Part shown: piece by piece, positions 16,790 through 24,437 of the stretch
How positions within the stretch are numbered: position 1 is the first letter of the stretch
How the letters are laid out: each line of letters begins with the position of its first letter
NCBI RefSeq assembly: GCF_023100945.1
Contig: NZ_CP064689.1
Span: forward strand, 8,476,001-8,540,000
Origin: Bradyrhizobium sp. 200
Lineage (GTDB): Bacteria; Pseudomonadota; Alphaproteobacteria; Rhizobiales; Xanthobacteraceae
Reading direction: 5' to 3'
DNA length: 64,000 nt
The notes under the pieces: model-generated
Database searches by the model: none
Told to the model about the DNA's origin: nothing
What the model saw: only the letters and a program-made list of their open reading frames with translations
Made by a program: the position numbers and the translations under genes

Positions 16790-17938
16790 CTAAGGAACGA
16801 CGTTACCGAGCACGATGGTGCTGCTTACGCTGAACATTCCGCCGACGCCATGAGCTACCGAGATCTTTGCGTTTGGGACCTGAGCGGGCGCAATTCCTCG
16901 AACTTGACGGACACTCTCCTGCAAAGCGTACATGCCGTACATGCCCGAATGCATGTAGCTTAGTCCGCCTCCGTTCGTGTTGACGGCAAGCGAGCCGCCG
17001 GGGGCCGTATGGCCATCCGCAATCATGTCCGCGGCTTCGCCGCGCCCGCAGAAGCCCAGATCCTCCAGCCCATAGAGCGGCAGATGAGCGAAGGCGTCGT
17101 AAATCATGAGGTGATCTACGTCGTCATGGCTAATACCAGCGTCTTGAAACGCGGCGGCGCCCGAATCTCTGAAGGCCGCCGAGGAAGTAAAGTCCTCCAT
17201 CTGACTGATCATCGTCGTCTCGCTCGCTTCGCCTGCCCCTAACACGTAGACCGGCCTGGTAGGGAATTCGGAGGCTCGTTCGGCCGCCGTGATTATCAAG
17301 GCGCCTCCCCCGTCCGTCTGCGGGCAGCACATCAGCAGCGTAAACGGATACGCGACCATGCGAGCGCCGAGCACGTCGGCGACGGTAATCGGATCTTTGA
17401 AAGTGGCCTTCGGATTCAACGCTGCCCATTGCCGCTGAATGACGGGCACCATCGCCAGCTTTTCCAACGTGATCCCGTAGGTCTTCAAATATCGTAGCAC
17501 CGGCATGGTGAACATTGTCGGCGCTCCGGCGATTCCGAACGGCGCCTCGAACTGACCGAACAGACTCATCGGTTGGGGAGGCCAAGGAAAATAAGGTGCC
17601 GGCAACTTCGATTTTCCGCTTTCTCCATGCGTCACGAGCACCGTGCTGCACAACCCCTGACGGATCGCAGCGATGGCATGGCGAACGTGCATCATGAACG
17701 AGCATCCGCCGACAGCCGTGCCGTCGATCCATGTCGGCTTGACGCCCAGATAGTGCGCCAACAGGATAGGATCCTCGCCCGCCGTGGCAATGCCATCGAT
17801 ATGCCGAGCGGTAATGCCGGCATCTGTGAGCGCATTCAGTGCCGCGTCAGCGTGAAGCTGCAATTGCGACATGTCCGGCACGATGCCGATCTTGGTGGTT
17901 TCCGCCGCTCCGACGATGGCAGCTTGCGCCTTGCTCAA
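16790..17938 (-). CDS. Thiolase-like protein of the SCP-x/Ltp2 group
   Basis: This 382-residue thiolase-fold protein has TAVGGCSFMMHV at the usual nucleophile region, NTNGGGLSYMHSG in place of NxNGGxxxxGHP, and AHGVGG where classical thiolases have CxGGG. The second catalytic Cys is therefore absent and the first is doubtful. This pattern, with an adjacent DUF35 gene, resembles Ltp2-type retro-aldolases of steroid side-chain breakdown rather than a normal 3-ketoacyl-CoA thiolase. The start codon is TTG 17938 with a strong AAGGAG; it overlaps the DUF35 stop (TTGA). Expected role: carbon-carbon cleavage of a hydroxyacyl- or ketoacyl-CoA in complex with the DUF35 protein. Confidence 0.85.
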   Translation of the reverse strand: MSKAQAAIVGAAETTKIGIVPDMSQLQLHADAALNALTDAGITARHIDGIATAGEDPILLAHYLGVKPTWIDGTAVGGCSFMMHVRHAIAAIRQGLCSTVLVTHGESGKSKLPAPYFPWPPQPMSLFGQFEAPFGIAGAPTMFTMPVLRYLKTYGITLEKLAMVPVIQRQWAALNPKATFKDPITVADVLGARMVAYPFTLLMCCPQTDGGGALIITAAERASEFPTRPVYVLGAGEASETTMISQMEDFTSSAAFRDSGAAAFQDAGISHDDVDHLMIYDAFAHLPLYGLEDLGFCGRGEAADMIADGHTAPGGSLAVNTNGGGLSYMHSGMYGMYALQESVRQVRGIAPAQVPNAKISVAHGVGGMFSVSSTIVLGNVVP

Positions 17939-18351
17939 GATGCAACTCCTTCCGGTTCAAAAAGCGGGAGCGTGATCTCGCTGGTCAATTCCTTGAACGT
18001 CACGCGCAACGGCATGTCCAAGACGAGTGCTTTCGGGGTCTGCGGGACATTGACGATATTCGTCATCATCCGGGGCCCTTCTTCCAGTTCAACGACCGCA
18101 ATCGAATACGGCGCTTCAAAGCCGGGGGCTGCGCGATGGTTGATCACGTAGCTGTAAAGGTGCGCACGCCCGCTGCACTCTCTCGGAGCGACATCGCGGC
18201 TACCGCATTTGCAACAAAACGGTCGCGGCGGGAAATAGCTATGCTCGCATTGACGGCACTGTTGAACCACGAGACGACCTTGACGGGTACCGTCCCAAAA
18301 GTGCTTCGTCTCGGGCGTTGCGGTCGGAACGTAGCGTGTTCCCCTGTCCAT
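17935..18351 (-). CDS. DUF35 OB-fold/zinc-ribbon acyl-CoA-associated protein
   Basis: This 138-residue protein has an N-terminal zinc ribbon with two paired cysteines (CRQCEHSYFPPRPFCCKCG) followed by an OB-fold with YSYVINHRAAPGFEAPYSIAVV (first part YSYVINHRAAPGF). DUF35 proteins form complexes with thiolase-fold partners and are needed for their activity, for example ChsH2 with Ltp2. Here the gene overlaps the thiolase-like gene by 4 bp and follows the MaoC gene by 12 bp, which supports a multi-subunit complex. ATG 18351 has AAGGAG eight bases upstream. Confidence 0.9.
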   Translation of the reverse strand: MDRGTRYVPTATPETKHFWDGTRQGRLVVQQCRQCEHSYFPPRPFCCKCGSRDVAPRECSGRAHLYSYVINHRAAPGFEAPYSIAVVELEEGPRMMTNIVNVPQTPKALVLDMPLRVTFKELTSEITLPLFEPEGVAS

Positions 18352-18363
18352 CTGGAATGCTCC

Positions 18364-19266
18364 TTAGTGACGGGCTGAGCGGCTTGAACCGATCGGGGTC
18401 GCCGTCTCGTATTCGGCGAAACCGTTGTCGATCACCACGCGGTTGCGTTCGACCACCTTGCATCGGAAAAAGGCCGACCCCTGCGGCTCCAACCAGATTT
18501 CCGTCTGGATGGTATCGCCCGGCAAGACGGGTGCCGTGAAACGAACGTCCATTCGCCGGAAGCGTTTTGCATCATAGTCGCACAACACTTTTAGCAAGGC
18601 ATGTCCTGCGATTCCGTAAGCGCACGATCCGTGTAAAATGGGCCGATCAAATCCAGCACTTTTTGCAATGGCGGGATCGACATGCAACGGATTGCGATCT
18701 CCCGTCAGCCGATACAGCAGTCCTGATTGCGGCAAGGTCGGCAGCGTACAGACATGGTCGGGAGCACGATCCGGAATTGCACGGGGGGCTGGGGTCTTTC
18801 TCGCCTCGGCGGAGAATCCGCCATTACCGCGCAGGACGAAACAGCCTCGCTCGGTGGCCAACGGATTGCCGCTGCCGGCGTCCCGGATGTTGCGCTCGAA
18901 AAACAGCAGCGATCCTTTATCCGCCCCTTTATCGACGAGGTCCACGAAACGCATTCGGCTGATGATCGTGCCGACCGGCGCAAGAGGAGCATGAATCGTT
19001 AGTCCGGATTCGCCGTGCAGCATTTTGGGCAGGTCGATGCCGATCGCCGGGTCCGTCAGAAAATCCATATCCGTCATGCCCAGAACAATGGGCATCGTCG
19101 GAAACGCTTGAAGGTCCTGCTCGTACACGAAGCGAAGTTGGCGCAGATCGACCGGATCCGCACCAACCCCGACGCTGAGCGCGTAAAGGATCGTATCCTT
19201 GTCGTCGTACTGGCGAACGACGTCCTTGAAAGGCCAGTTCATGAGGCGGTTATGATCGAACGTCAT
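18364..19266 (-). CDS. MaoC-type double hot-dog enoyl-CoA hydratase 2
   Basis: This 300-residue protein has the length of a double hot-dog hydratase. The C-terminal half carries the hydratase-2 signature YRLTGDRNPLHVDP followed by AGFDRPILHG; the N-terminal half (about residues 1-150) has no such motif and is presumably structural. It resembles the hydratase-2 module of peroxisomal multifunctional enzyme 2. It would convert a trans-2-enoyl-CoA to the 3R-hydroxyacyl-CoA for the SDR or thiolase-like partner. The gene lies between the SDR at 19277 and DUF35, spaced by 10 and 12 bp, clearly in one operon. Confidence 0.92.
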   Translation of the reverse strand: MTFDHNRLMNWPFKDVVRQYDDKDTILYALSVGVGADPVDLRQLRFVYEQDLQAFPTMPIVLGMTDMDFLTDPAIGIDLPKMLHGESGLTIHAPLAPVGTIISRMRFVDLVDKGADKGSLLFFERNIRDAGSGNPLATERGCFVLRGNGGFSAEARKTPAPRAIPDRAPDHVCTLPTLPQSGLLYRLTGDRNPLHVDPAIAKSAGFDRPILHGSCAYGIAGHALLKVLCDYDAKRFRRMDVRFTAPVLPGDTIQTEIWLEPQGSAFFRCKVVERNRVVIDNGFAEYETATPIGSSRSARH

Positions 19267-19276
19267 GGTGACGGCC

Positions 19277-20197
19277 TCAGATCGGCTCCCAGCTGAACAC
19301 GTCCAAGTGCGACGTCAGTGGGAAGAATGACGGTGAAAGCGCTGGCAACATGATATCGGCAAGGCTTTGCATGCCCCACCCCCCGTCCCGATGAACCGAT
19401 CGGATAGGCCGGGGCTGACTCATCAGAAAGATCTCGTTGCCACGCACCTTAAAGACCTGACCGCTGACCGACTTCGCAGCTTCACTGGCGAGGAAGGCAC
19501 AGAGCGGAGCGATCTTTTCCGGCCCCATCTTCTTCTGGAACATGGCCGCCCGCTCCTCTTCCTCCTTGGATCGGATCGGGACGCTGGCGAGCAGACGGCT
19601 CCATGCCGAAGGAGCGATACAGTTCGATCTGACGTTATACTTGGCCATGTCGAATGCAATTCCGGTGGACATGCCCACGACCCCCATCTTTGCGGCGGCG
19701 TAGTTCGTCTGACCGACCGCCCCGATCAGTCCCGCAGGAGACGTGAAGTGAATGTATGATCCGGAAGCCTGCGCCTTGAAGTACGGCGCGGCCGCGCGCG
19801 AAACGTAGAAGTAACCGAAAAGATGGACCTGCATCACCGAGGTCCATTCCTCGTCCGTCATGTTATGGAACATGCGATCACGCAGCATTCCGGCATTGTT
19901 GATGACGGCGTCGATGCGGCCGAAGTTATCGAGTGCAGTCGCAATGATTTGCCTGGCTGACGTTTCGCTTGCGATGCTGTCGGTGCTTGCCACCGCCGTC
20001 CCGCCGGCCTGCTTGATCTCGGCAACGACCTCCTCGGCGACGGAGGCATCACTGCCGGAGCCGCTGGGTGCGCTGCCCAGATCGTTAACTACGACCCGAG
20101 CACCTTCCTTCGCCGCGAAGAGCGCTATTTCCCGGCCGATGCCGCGCCCTCCGCCGGTCACCAGCAGGACTTTATCAACGAGATCGACCTCGCTCAT
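19277..20197 (-). CDS. SDR-family 3-hydroxyacyl-CoA dehydrogenase-like enzyme
   Basis: This 306-residue SDR has intact motifs: TGGGRGIG, VINNAG, the Ser in FTSPAG and YAAAK. Its sequence style, including VVVNDLG after the first fold unit, matches the dehydrogenase module of multifunctional enzyme type 2, which works with hydratase 2, the next gene. A C-terminal tail of about 50 residues is shared in outline with the SDR at 15655. ATG 20197 has GGAGGG upstream. It is the first gene of the operon 20197-14513, and a shared operator-like site lies 35-50 bp upstream of its start. Confidence 0.92.
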   Translation of the reverse strand: MSEVDLVDKVLLVTGGGRGIGREIALFAAKEGARVVVNDLGSAPSGSGSDASVAEEVVAEIKQAGGTAVASTDSIASETSARQIIATALDNFGRIDAVINNAGMLRDRMFHNMTDEEWTSVMQVHLFGYFYVSRAAAPYFKAQASGSYIHFTSPAGLIGAVGQTNYAAAKMGVVGMSTGIAFDMAKYNVRSNCIAPSAWSRLLASVPIRSKEEEERAAMFQKKMGPEKIAPLCAFLASEAAKSVSGQVFKVRGNEIFLMSQPRPIRSVHRDGGWGMQSLADIMLPALSPSFFPLTSHLDVFSWEPI

Positions 20198-20231
20198 CTA
20201 GCGTCCCTCCTCGAGTCTTCTATGCGTACGA

Positions 20232-20247
20232 TCAATAATCCTATTAG
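20232..20247. promoter_or_regulatory. Shared operator-like site, copy 3 (before the SDR operon)
   Basis: TCAATAATCCTATTAG matches copy 1 (10380) at TCAATA, CCTATT and the final G. It lies 35-50 bp before the SDR start, where a repressor would block a promoter, and within 95 bp of the end of the second tetR gene. Confidence 0.6.
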
Positions 20248-20292
20248 GTCAACCAGTATGAACCGTCAACGTCAAAAATGCAGGTGGAGTGA

Positions 20293-21000
20293 CTATTGCC
20301 GCAGCAGGCCGCCGAGGAAAAAGTCGAGGAGAGCGTCCGGGATCGCACCGGCGGCCTTCCGCTCCTTCATATCCACTCCGTGCGCAAGCCTTATCAGCGG
20401 GGCCAGGCAGAAGATGAACGAGGACGAAAGAAGGATTCCCTGGGTAACCAGGAAGGGAGGCAAGTCCTTCGCGACTCCCGTAGCTATCGCTGCCTTCACG
20501 ATATTCTCGAGCACGTCGATCCTTTTTTGAAAATGCCTGCGCACAAGCCACTCCAGCCTCTCGCTGTCCGCGATCGACTCCAGCACCAGAATGCTCGAAA
20601 GCTCGGTCCTGTATGCCGACATGGCGATGAACCTCCGCACAATGACGCGGAGCTGATCGATGGGATCTAGATCGCGCAGTTCCTGAAGGTCCAATGGAAA
20701 TCGCTTGTCAAGGTCGTGCATCAGATAAGTCATGGCGTCCTTCCACAACTGATCTTTGGACCCGAAATGATAGTGTATGATGGCTTGAGAAAACCCTGCT
20801 GCGGCCGCGATATCTCCGGTGGACACGCCGTCGAAGCCCCTTTTCGCAAACAACTCGACGGCCGTATTCAGCAGACTGTCCCGAGAACTGAGAGTTATCG
20901 CATCGGGGTCGGCTCCGCGCTTAGCCACCGCGCGTTTTAATTGCTTATTGGGCCGCACAGCGGACGAATGCACCTTCTGCTTCTTGCTGCTGGATCCCAC
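20293..21000 (-). CDS. TetR-family transcriptional regulator (2)
   Basis: This 235-residue protein has the TetR helix-turn-helix LLNTAVELFAKRGFDGVST, IAAAAGFSQAIIHYHFGSKDQLW, and a helical ligand domain. The start is taken as GTG 21000, with GAGGAAATCG upstream; the decayed duplicate at 21287-21391 has ATG at exactly this point, which supports the choice over more upstream frames. It is transcribed toward the SDR operon, 95 bp away, and is the best positional candidate for binding the site at 20232. Basic, low-complexity N-terminal tail of about 45 residues. Confidence 0.9.
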   Translation of the reverse strand: MGSSSKKQKVHSSAVRPNKQLKRAVAKRGADPDAITLSSRDSLLNTAVELFAKRGFDGVSTGDIAAAAGFSQAIIHYHFGSKDQLWKDAMTYLMHDLDKRFPLDLQELRDLDPIDQLRVIVRRFIAMSAYRTELSSILVLESIADSERLEWLVRRHFQKRIDVLENIVKAAIATGVAKDLPPFLVTQGILLSSSFIFCLAPLIRLAHGVDMKERKAAGAIPDALLDFFLGGLLRQ

Positions 21001-21118
21001 AACCGATTTCCTCTCATGCCCCCAAGCCCCGTAGAGGGTTGTAGAGCATTTTTGAACGACCGCGCAACGAGGTCGTGGCCACCATAATCGCATGTTCGCG
21101 GGCGGCGCTGTGTAAAAC

Positions 21119-21169
21119 TCACAGCACCTGATGCACGTCATTCACGGCACGGTCGCCGCGGCGGGCTAG
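21119..21169 (-). pseudogene. 3'-terminal remnant of a second DUF3237 gene
   Basis: Reading minus, the frame gives ARRGDRAVNDVHQVL and stop, against ARHGDRVVIDVHQVL and stop at the end of the intact DUF3237 gene (21472). No start or upstream part of the gene remains. It lies directly upstream of the second tetR gene, in the same relative order as intact DUF3237 and the tetR remnant. Confidence 0.75.
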
Positions 21170-21286
21170 TTGGAAGCGCAAGGTCGTGCTCGGCTGCCGG
21201 TTTACGGATAATCCTTTGGCATACTCGGCCGAGGAAGGGGGAATGCCGGGCAAAGGCTGCATATTCATTTGCGCACCTTCAAGCGG

Positions 21287-21391
21287 TTAGTCGCATCGGA
21301 TTTCGCTCCAAGCTTCACCAGCGTCCGTTTTAATTGTATTGGGCCGGCCGGCGGACAGAATGCACCGCAGTTTCTTTCTGCCGGATCCCAT
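21287..21391 (-). pseudogene. 5' remnant of a second tetR-type gene
   Basis: From ATG 21391 the frame reads MGSGRKKLRCILSAGRP and so on for 34 residues to a stop, aligning with the first residues of TetR 2 (GSSSKKQKVHSSAVRP). The upstream leader with GAGGAAATCG is also shared. The helix-turn-helix and ligand domains are missing, so it cannot be functional. The rest of the gap 21142-21471 holds no gene. Confidence 0.75.
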
Positions 21392-21471
21392 AGCCGATTT
21401 CCTCGCGTACCCCCAAGGGCTGCTGGAGATGGTTGTGACCGCCACTGTTACGCGCGCGGTGCTGTTAAAAC

Positions 21472-21930
21472 TCACAGCACCTGGTGTACATCGATCACCA
21501 CGCGGTCGCCGTGGCGGGCGGGAGAGGCGATGAAAATGTGCTGCATCAGCCAGCGATATTTTTCATGGCCGGTCTCGAATTTCGGCACGGTGTGACAATA
21601 TATCAGCTTGGGGTCGACCGGTTCGCCGCGACTCAGCCTTTGCAACAATTCGATGGGACCGAAGCGGACGCCCCGGTTGTCCACATAAACAACGGCGCCG
21701 TCGTCTGTCTCAAAAGCGTATCTGGCTTCTATCTCCATCAATCCGTTGGGCCGGATGATCTGGAAATCGGCGCCGATAGCGCAGAACTTACCGTTGACCT
21801 CGCCCTTGACCTCGCCGCCTACTATCGGAACGATCCGGCGCTCGCCGATACCGGTGTCGCCGGCCGAGGTGACCTCGCCGACACAGGCCGTGATGGTGAA
21901 GACGTATTTTGTTTCGAGGGCTGGGGTCAT
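21472..21930 (-). CDS. DUF3237-domain protein
   Basis: This 152-residue protein matches the DUF3237 pattern: GERRIVPIVGGEVKG, then GKFCAIGADFQIIRPNG, ARYAFETDDGAVVYVDNRG, ending VVIDVHQVL. It has no catalytic motif I can name. Members are often found beside aromatic or terpenoid catabolic genes, and some are annotated as putative outer-membrane or lipocalin-like barrel proteins, but no signal peptide is present. It is transcribed in the same direction as the nitroreductase upstream and the tetR gene downstream. Confidence 0.85.
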   Translation of the reverse strand: MTPALETKYVFTITACVGEVTSAGDTGIGERRIVPIVGGEVKGEVNGKFCAIGADFQIIRPNGLMEIEARYAFETDDGAVVYVDNRGVRFGPIELLQRLSRGEPVDPKLIYCHTVPKFETGHEKYRWLMQHIFIASPARHGDRVVIDVHQVL

Positions 21931-21981
21931 GTTCTACATCCTTCGTATGTCGATGAGCGTTTCCGATCCTGACGGAAAAGA

Positions 21982-22007
21982 GCCCGGTATGTACTCATAC
22001 CGGGCTT
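21982..22007 (-). terminator. Stem-loop terminator
   Basis: AGCCCGGTATG (21982-21992) pairs perfectly with CATACCGGGCT (21997-22007) around a 4-base loop. On the minus strand the stem is followed by CTTTTCC. It lies after the substrate-binding-protein remnant and before DUF3237, so it would end transcription coming from the nitroreductase. Confidence 0.7.
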
Positions 22008-22115
22008 GAGTTGAAGGACTCGCCGAGACGAGCCCGTGGTCCGGCCGGGAGGCGGCCGAAGAGGGTAGAGTAGGCTCCGACATCCCGCTTGTAGCCGGAG
22101 CGTCCCGCTGACCGT

Positions 22116-22294
22116 TCATTCGATCGGTACGAACTTTTCTCCGCGCAGGATAAATACCTGCCCTACTCAAAAGCATTTAATCGCAGAGCAGGTCCTTAAG
22201 CTCCCGGATCATATTTGCAGGGAGACTGGGCAAAGGCTGCGCTTCCTAGCAGCCAAGACATGCAAGCGAAGCTAAGGTATCTCCAAGCGTTCAG
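22116..22294 (-). pseudogene. Internally deleted ABC substrate-binding-protein gene
   Basis: The 5' part (about 22205-22294) encodes a signal peptide reading FACMSWLLGSAAFAQSP, matching FACMFWLLASVALAQSP of the intact gene at 26989-28179. The start codon has become CTG, although GGGAGGAC upstream is kept. The 3' part (22116-22160) reads FILRGEKFVPIE and stop, matching the intact end FDGERFIAIE. The middle, about 1 kb, is gone. The 3' flank (22030-22115) is also similar to 26900-26988. It directly follows the nitroreductase gene. Confidence 0.85.
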
Positions 22295-22364
22295 TTACTG
22301 TCCTCCCTATATTGGTTGTTGCTTAACTGCGCAGCTCCGACCGACCGCAGATGATCCCGTTGGA

Positions 22365-23033
22365 TCAAAATCCACGAAACGTTGCGAATTCGTCCAAAGG
22401 CATGCGATCAGTCGTGAACTTGTTGATGGGATGAGCCGCATCCGCGTAGCCCAGCGACATGCCGCAATAGACGACGAGATTTGCAGGCAACCCCAAGTGC
22501 GCCGACACGGTTTTGGGCCAGGCCGACCATGCCTCCTGCGCACACGTGCCGAGACCGGCCTCTTGCGCCAGCAGCATCACGGTCTGAATGAACATGCCAA
22601 GGTGCACCCACTGCGGTTTGTCAAAACAACGGTCGATCGCGAAGATCATGCCGACGGGAGCTCCGAAAAAGTCGTAATTCCTGGCGAACTGCTGCAGACG
22701 TCCTGCCTTGTCTTCGCGGGGCACGTCTATCGACGCGTAAAGATCCTCACCGTTTTTCTTGCGCCGGGCATTGAACGTGTCCGGCAGCAGGTCGGGATAG
22801 ACCTTGAACTCCCCATCCTCTCTTGCCCCTTTGAGCTTTTCGCGAACTTTTCTCTTCAGTTCAGCCAGGTCGTCACCGACCATCACGTAGACGTTCCAAG
22901 GCTGCAGATTGCCTCCGGACGGTGACCTAGCCGCAGCTCCCAATATGCTTCGCAAGAGATCCGCACTGACGGGCTTATTCAGAAATGCCCTCGTCGATTT
23001 CCTAACCCGCACAGCTTCGTTCACAGACATCAT
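22365..23033 (-). CDS. Nitroreductase-family FMN oxidoreductase
   Basis: This 222-residue protein has the nitroreductase FMN/NAD(P)H layout: the N-terminal RKSTRAFLNKPV, the ARSPSGGNLQPW phosphate/flavin segment, and the C-terminal LGLPANLVVYCGMSLGYAD. Family members reduce nitro groups, quinones, enones or flavins. In this catabolic setting a role in reducing an unsaturated or quinone-like intermediate is possible but not shown. The start is ATG 23033 or the following Met. A second copy of its last residues (LFRGF and stop) survives at 28269-28307, before the intact binding-protein gene. Confidence 0.9.
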   Translation of the reverse strand: MMSVNEAVRVRKSTRAFLNKPVSADLLRSILGAAARSPSGGNLQPWNVYVMVGDDLAELKRKVREKLKGAREDGEFKVYPDLLPDTFNARRKKNGEDLYASIDVPREDKAGRLQQFARNYDFFGAPVGMIFAIDRCFDKPQWVHLGMFIQTVMLLAQEAGLGTCAQEAWSAWPKTVSAHLGLPANLVVYCGMSLGYADAAHPINKFTTDRMPLDEFATFRGF

Positions 23034-23421
23034 TCAGACCTCCCTGGCGAAGGCGCTGCGGCCGGACGATGCCGGTCTGCTTCACGACTTCGAAAGACGA
23101 CGGTGCGCTTCGAGACATGCCGCGCACCACCAAGATTTCCTACTGATTTACATATTTTTCCTACTTCATCAACCAGTTTTCCTCAAGCCGATGGCCGGCG
23201 TCGCAGCGCGCTACCCTGACTGGGCCGAACGCCCCGAGTTGACGCTCGGACATTGCAATCGGTTCGCCCCTCTGATCACCCCCTGGTGAAGCTGCGCCGC
23301 GTTAAACGACCGCCTGCTTATCTCTCCTGGACTGCCCTCGATGTTCCGTAATCATAAGCGGCCGAAACCCAATGCTTCGAAACGGTAGTGAAGCGCTAGG
23401 AGAAATGGCCGAGCCAATTCG
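23034..23421. other. Intergenic gap without recognised features
   Basis: This 388-bp region separates the nitroreductase start from the end of livM. It probably contains the nitroreductase promoter. I see no coding frame, strong hairpin or repeat in it. Confidence 0.5.
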
Positions 23422-24435
23422 CTACACCTTCCAGCTTCTCCTCCGCTCCACAAGCTTTACAACGTCCCTCGCACCATGCGGCACAAGGAAGATGACCAGG
23501 AACAGCAGCACGCCGAACACGGCGCCGGAGAGGCCCTTGGAGATGCTTTCCGCGATGTTTGGCACGAAGATGATGAAGGCGCTTCCGACGATCGAACCCG
23601 GCAGCCAGCCGACGCCGCCGACGACCATGCCGAGGAACAGCGAGATCGCGAGCGTAAAAGTGTAGCCGTCGGGTGCCACGAACTGCACCGCGATGGCGCC
23701 GAGGCCCCCGGCAATACCGGTGATGCAGGCCGAGACACCGAACGCCAGCGTCTTGTACAGCGCGACGTCGACGCCCATCGCGGAGGCCGCGATCTCGTTG
23801 TCGCGGATCGCCATGAAGGCGCGCCCCGAGCGCGACCGCAGCAGGTTGACCGAGGCGATATAGATCCCGATGCTGATCACGAGCGTGAAGTAGTAGAGCC
23901 ACTTGTCCTGCGACATCGGCAGGTCGAACGGCGCATCGGGCTTGGTGACGACGAGGCCCTGCACGCCGCCGGTCCAGTGCTCGAAGAAGCCGAGCTTGAG
24001 CAGCTGCGGCATGGCGGTGGCAAGCGCGAACGTTGCCAGCGCGAGATAGACGCCGGAAAGCCGCAGCGCCGGCTGCCCGAACAGGAAGCCGAGGGCGAAG
24101 CAGATCAGCCCTGCAATCGGCAGCGTCAGCACGTAGTTCATGCCGACGTGTTCCATCAGGATCGCCGAGGTGTAGGCGCCGAGCGCGTAGAACGCGCTCT
24201 GGCCGAGCGAAAACTGCCCGCTGCCGCCGGTCAGGATGTTCAGCGCCAGAACCGCCAGACCGTAGATCAGGAGCATCGTCATCTGGAAGATGACGAAGTT
24301 CTTCACGAATACCGGCGTGATGAGCAGCGCCGCCAGGATCACCAGCGAGGCGCCGGTGCCCAGCGTCATGGCGCGCTTCGGGACGGCCTCGACGGCCGGG
24401 GCTTCTGCGACGGCGTCTTCTGCAGCTGCGCTCAT
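23422..24435 (-). CDS. livM: LivM-type branched-chain amino acid/organic solute ABC permease
   Basis: This 337-residue inner-membrane protein has about eight to nine hydrophobic segments and the LivM signature AGGSGQFSLGQSAFYALGAY variant (GGSGQFSLGQSAFYALGAYT) plus ASAMGVDVALYKTLAFGVSA near the cytoplasmic EAA loop. It pairs with LivH to form the membrane channel of a HAAT-family importer. The start ATG 24435 lies 2 bp after the livH stop, so translation is coupled. It is the last gene of the liv operon. Given the catabolic neighbours, the imported solute may be the aromatic or carboxylic pathway substrate rather than an amino acid. Confidence 0.93.
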   Translation of the reverse strand: MSAAAEDAVAEAPAVEAVPKRAMTLGTGASLVILAALLITPVFVKNFVIFQMTMLLIYGLAVLALNILTGGSGQFSLGQSAFYALGAYTSAILMEHVGMNYVLTLPIAGLICFALGFLFGQPALRLSGVYLALATFALATAMPQLLKLGFFEHWTGGVQGLVVTKPDAPFDLPMSQDKWLYYFTLVISIGIYIASVNLLRSRSGRAFMAIRDNEIAASAMGVDVALYKTLAFGVSACITGIAGGLGAIAVQFVAPDGYTFTLAISLFLGMVVGGVGWLPGSIVGSAFIIFVPNIAESISKGLSGAVFGVLLFLVIFLVPHGARDVVKLVERRRSWKV

Positions 24436-24437
24436 GA

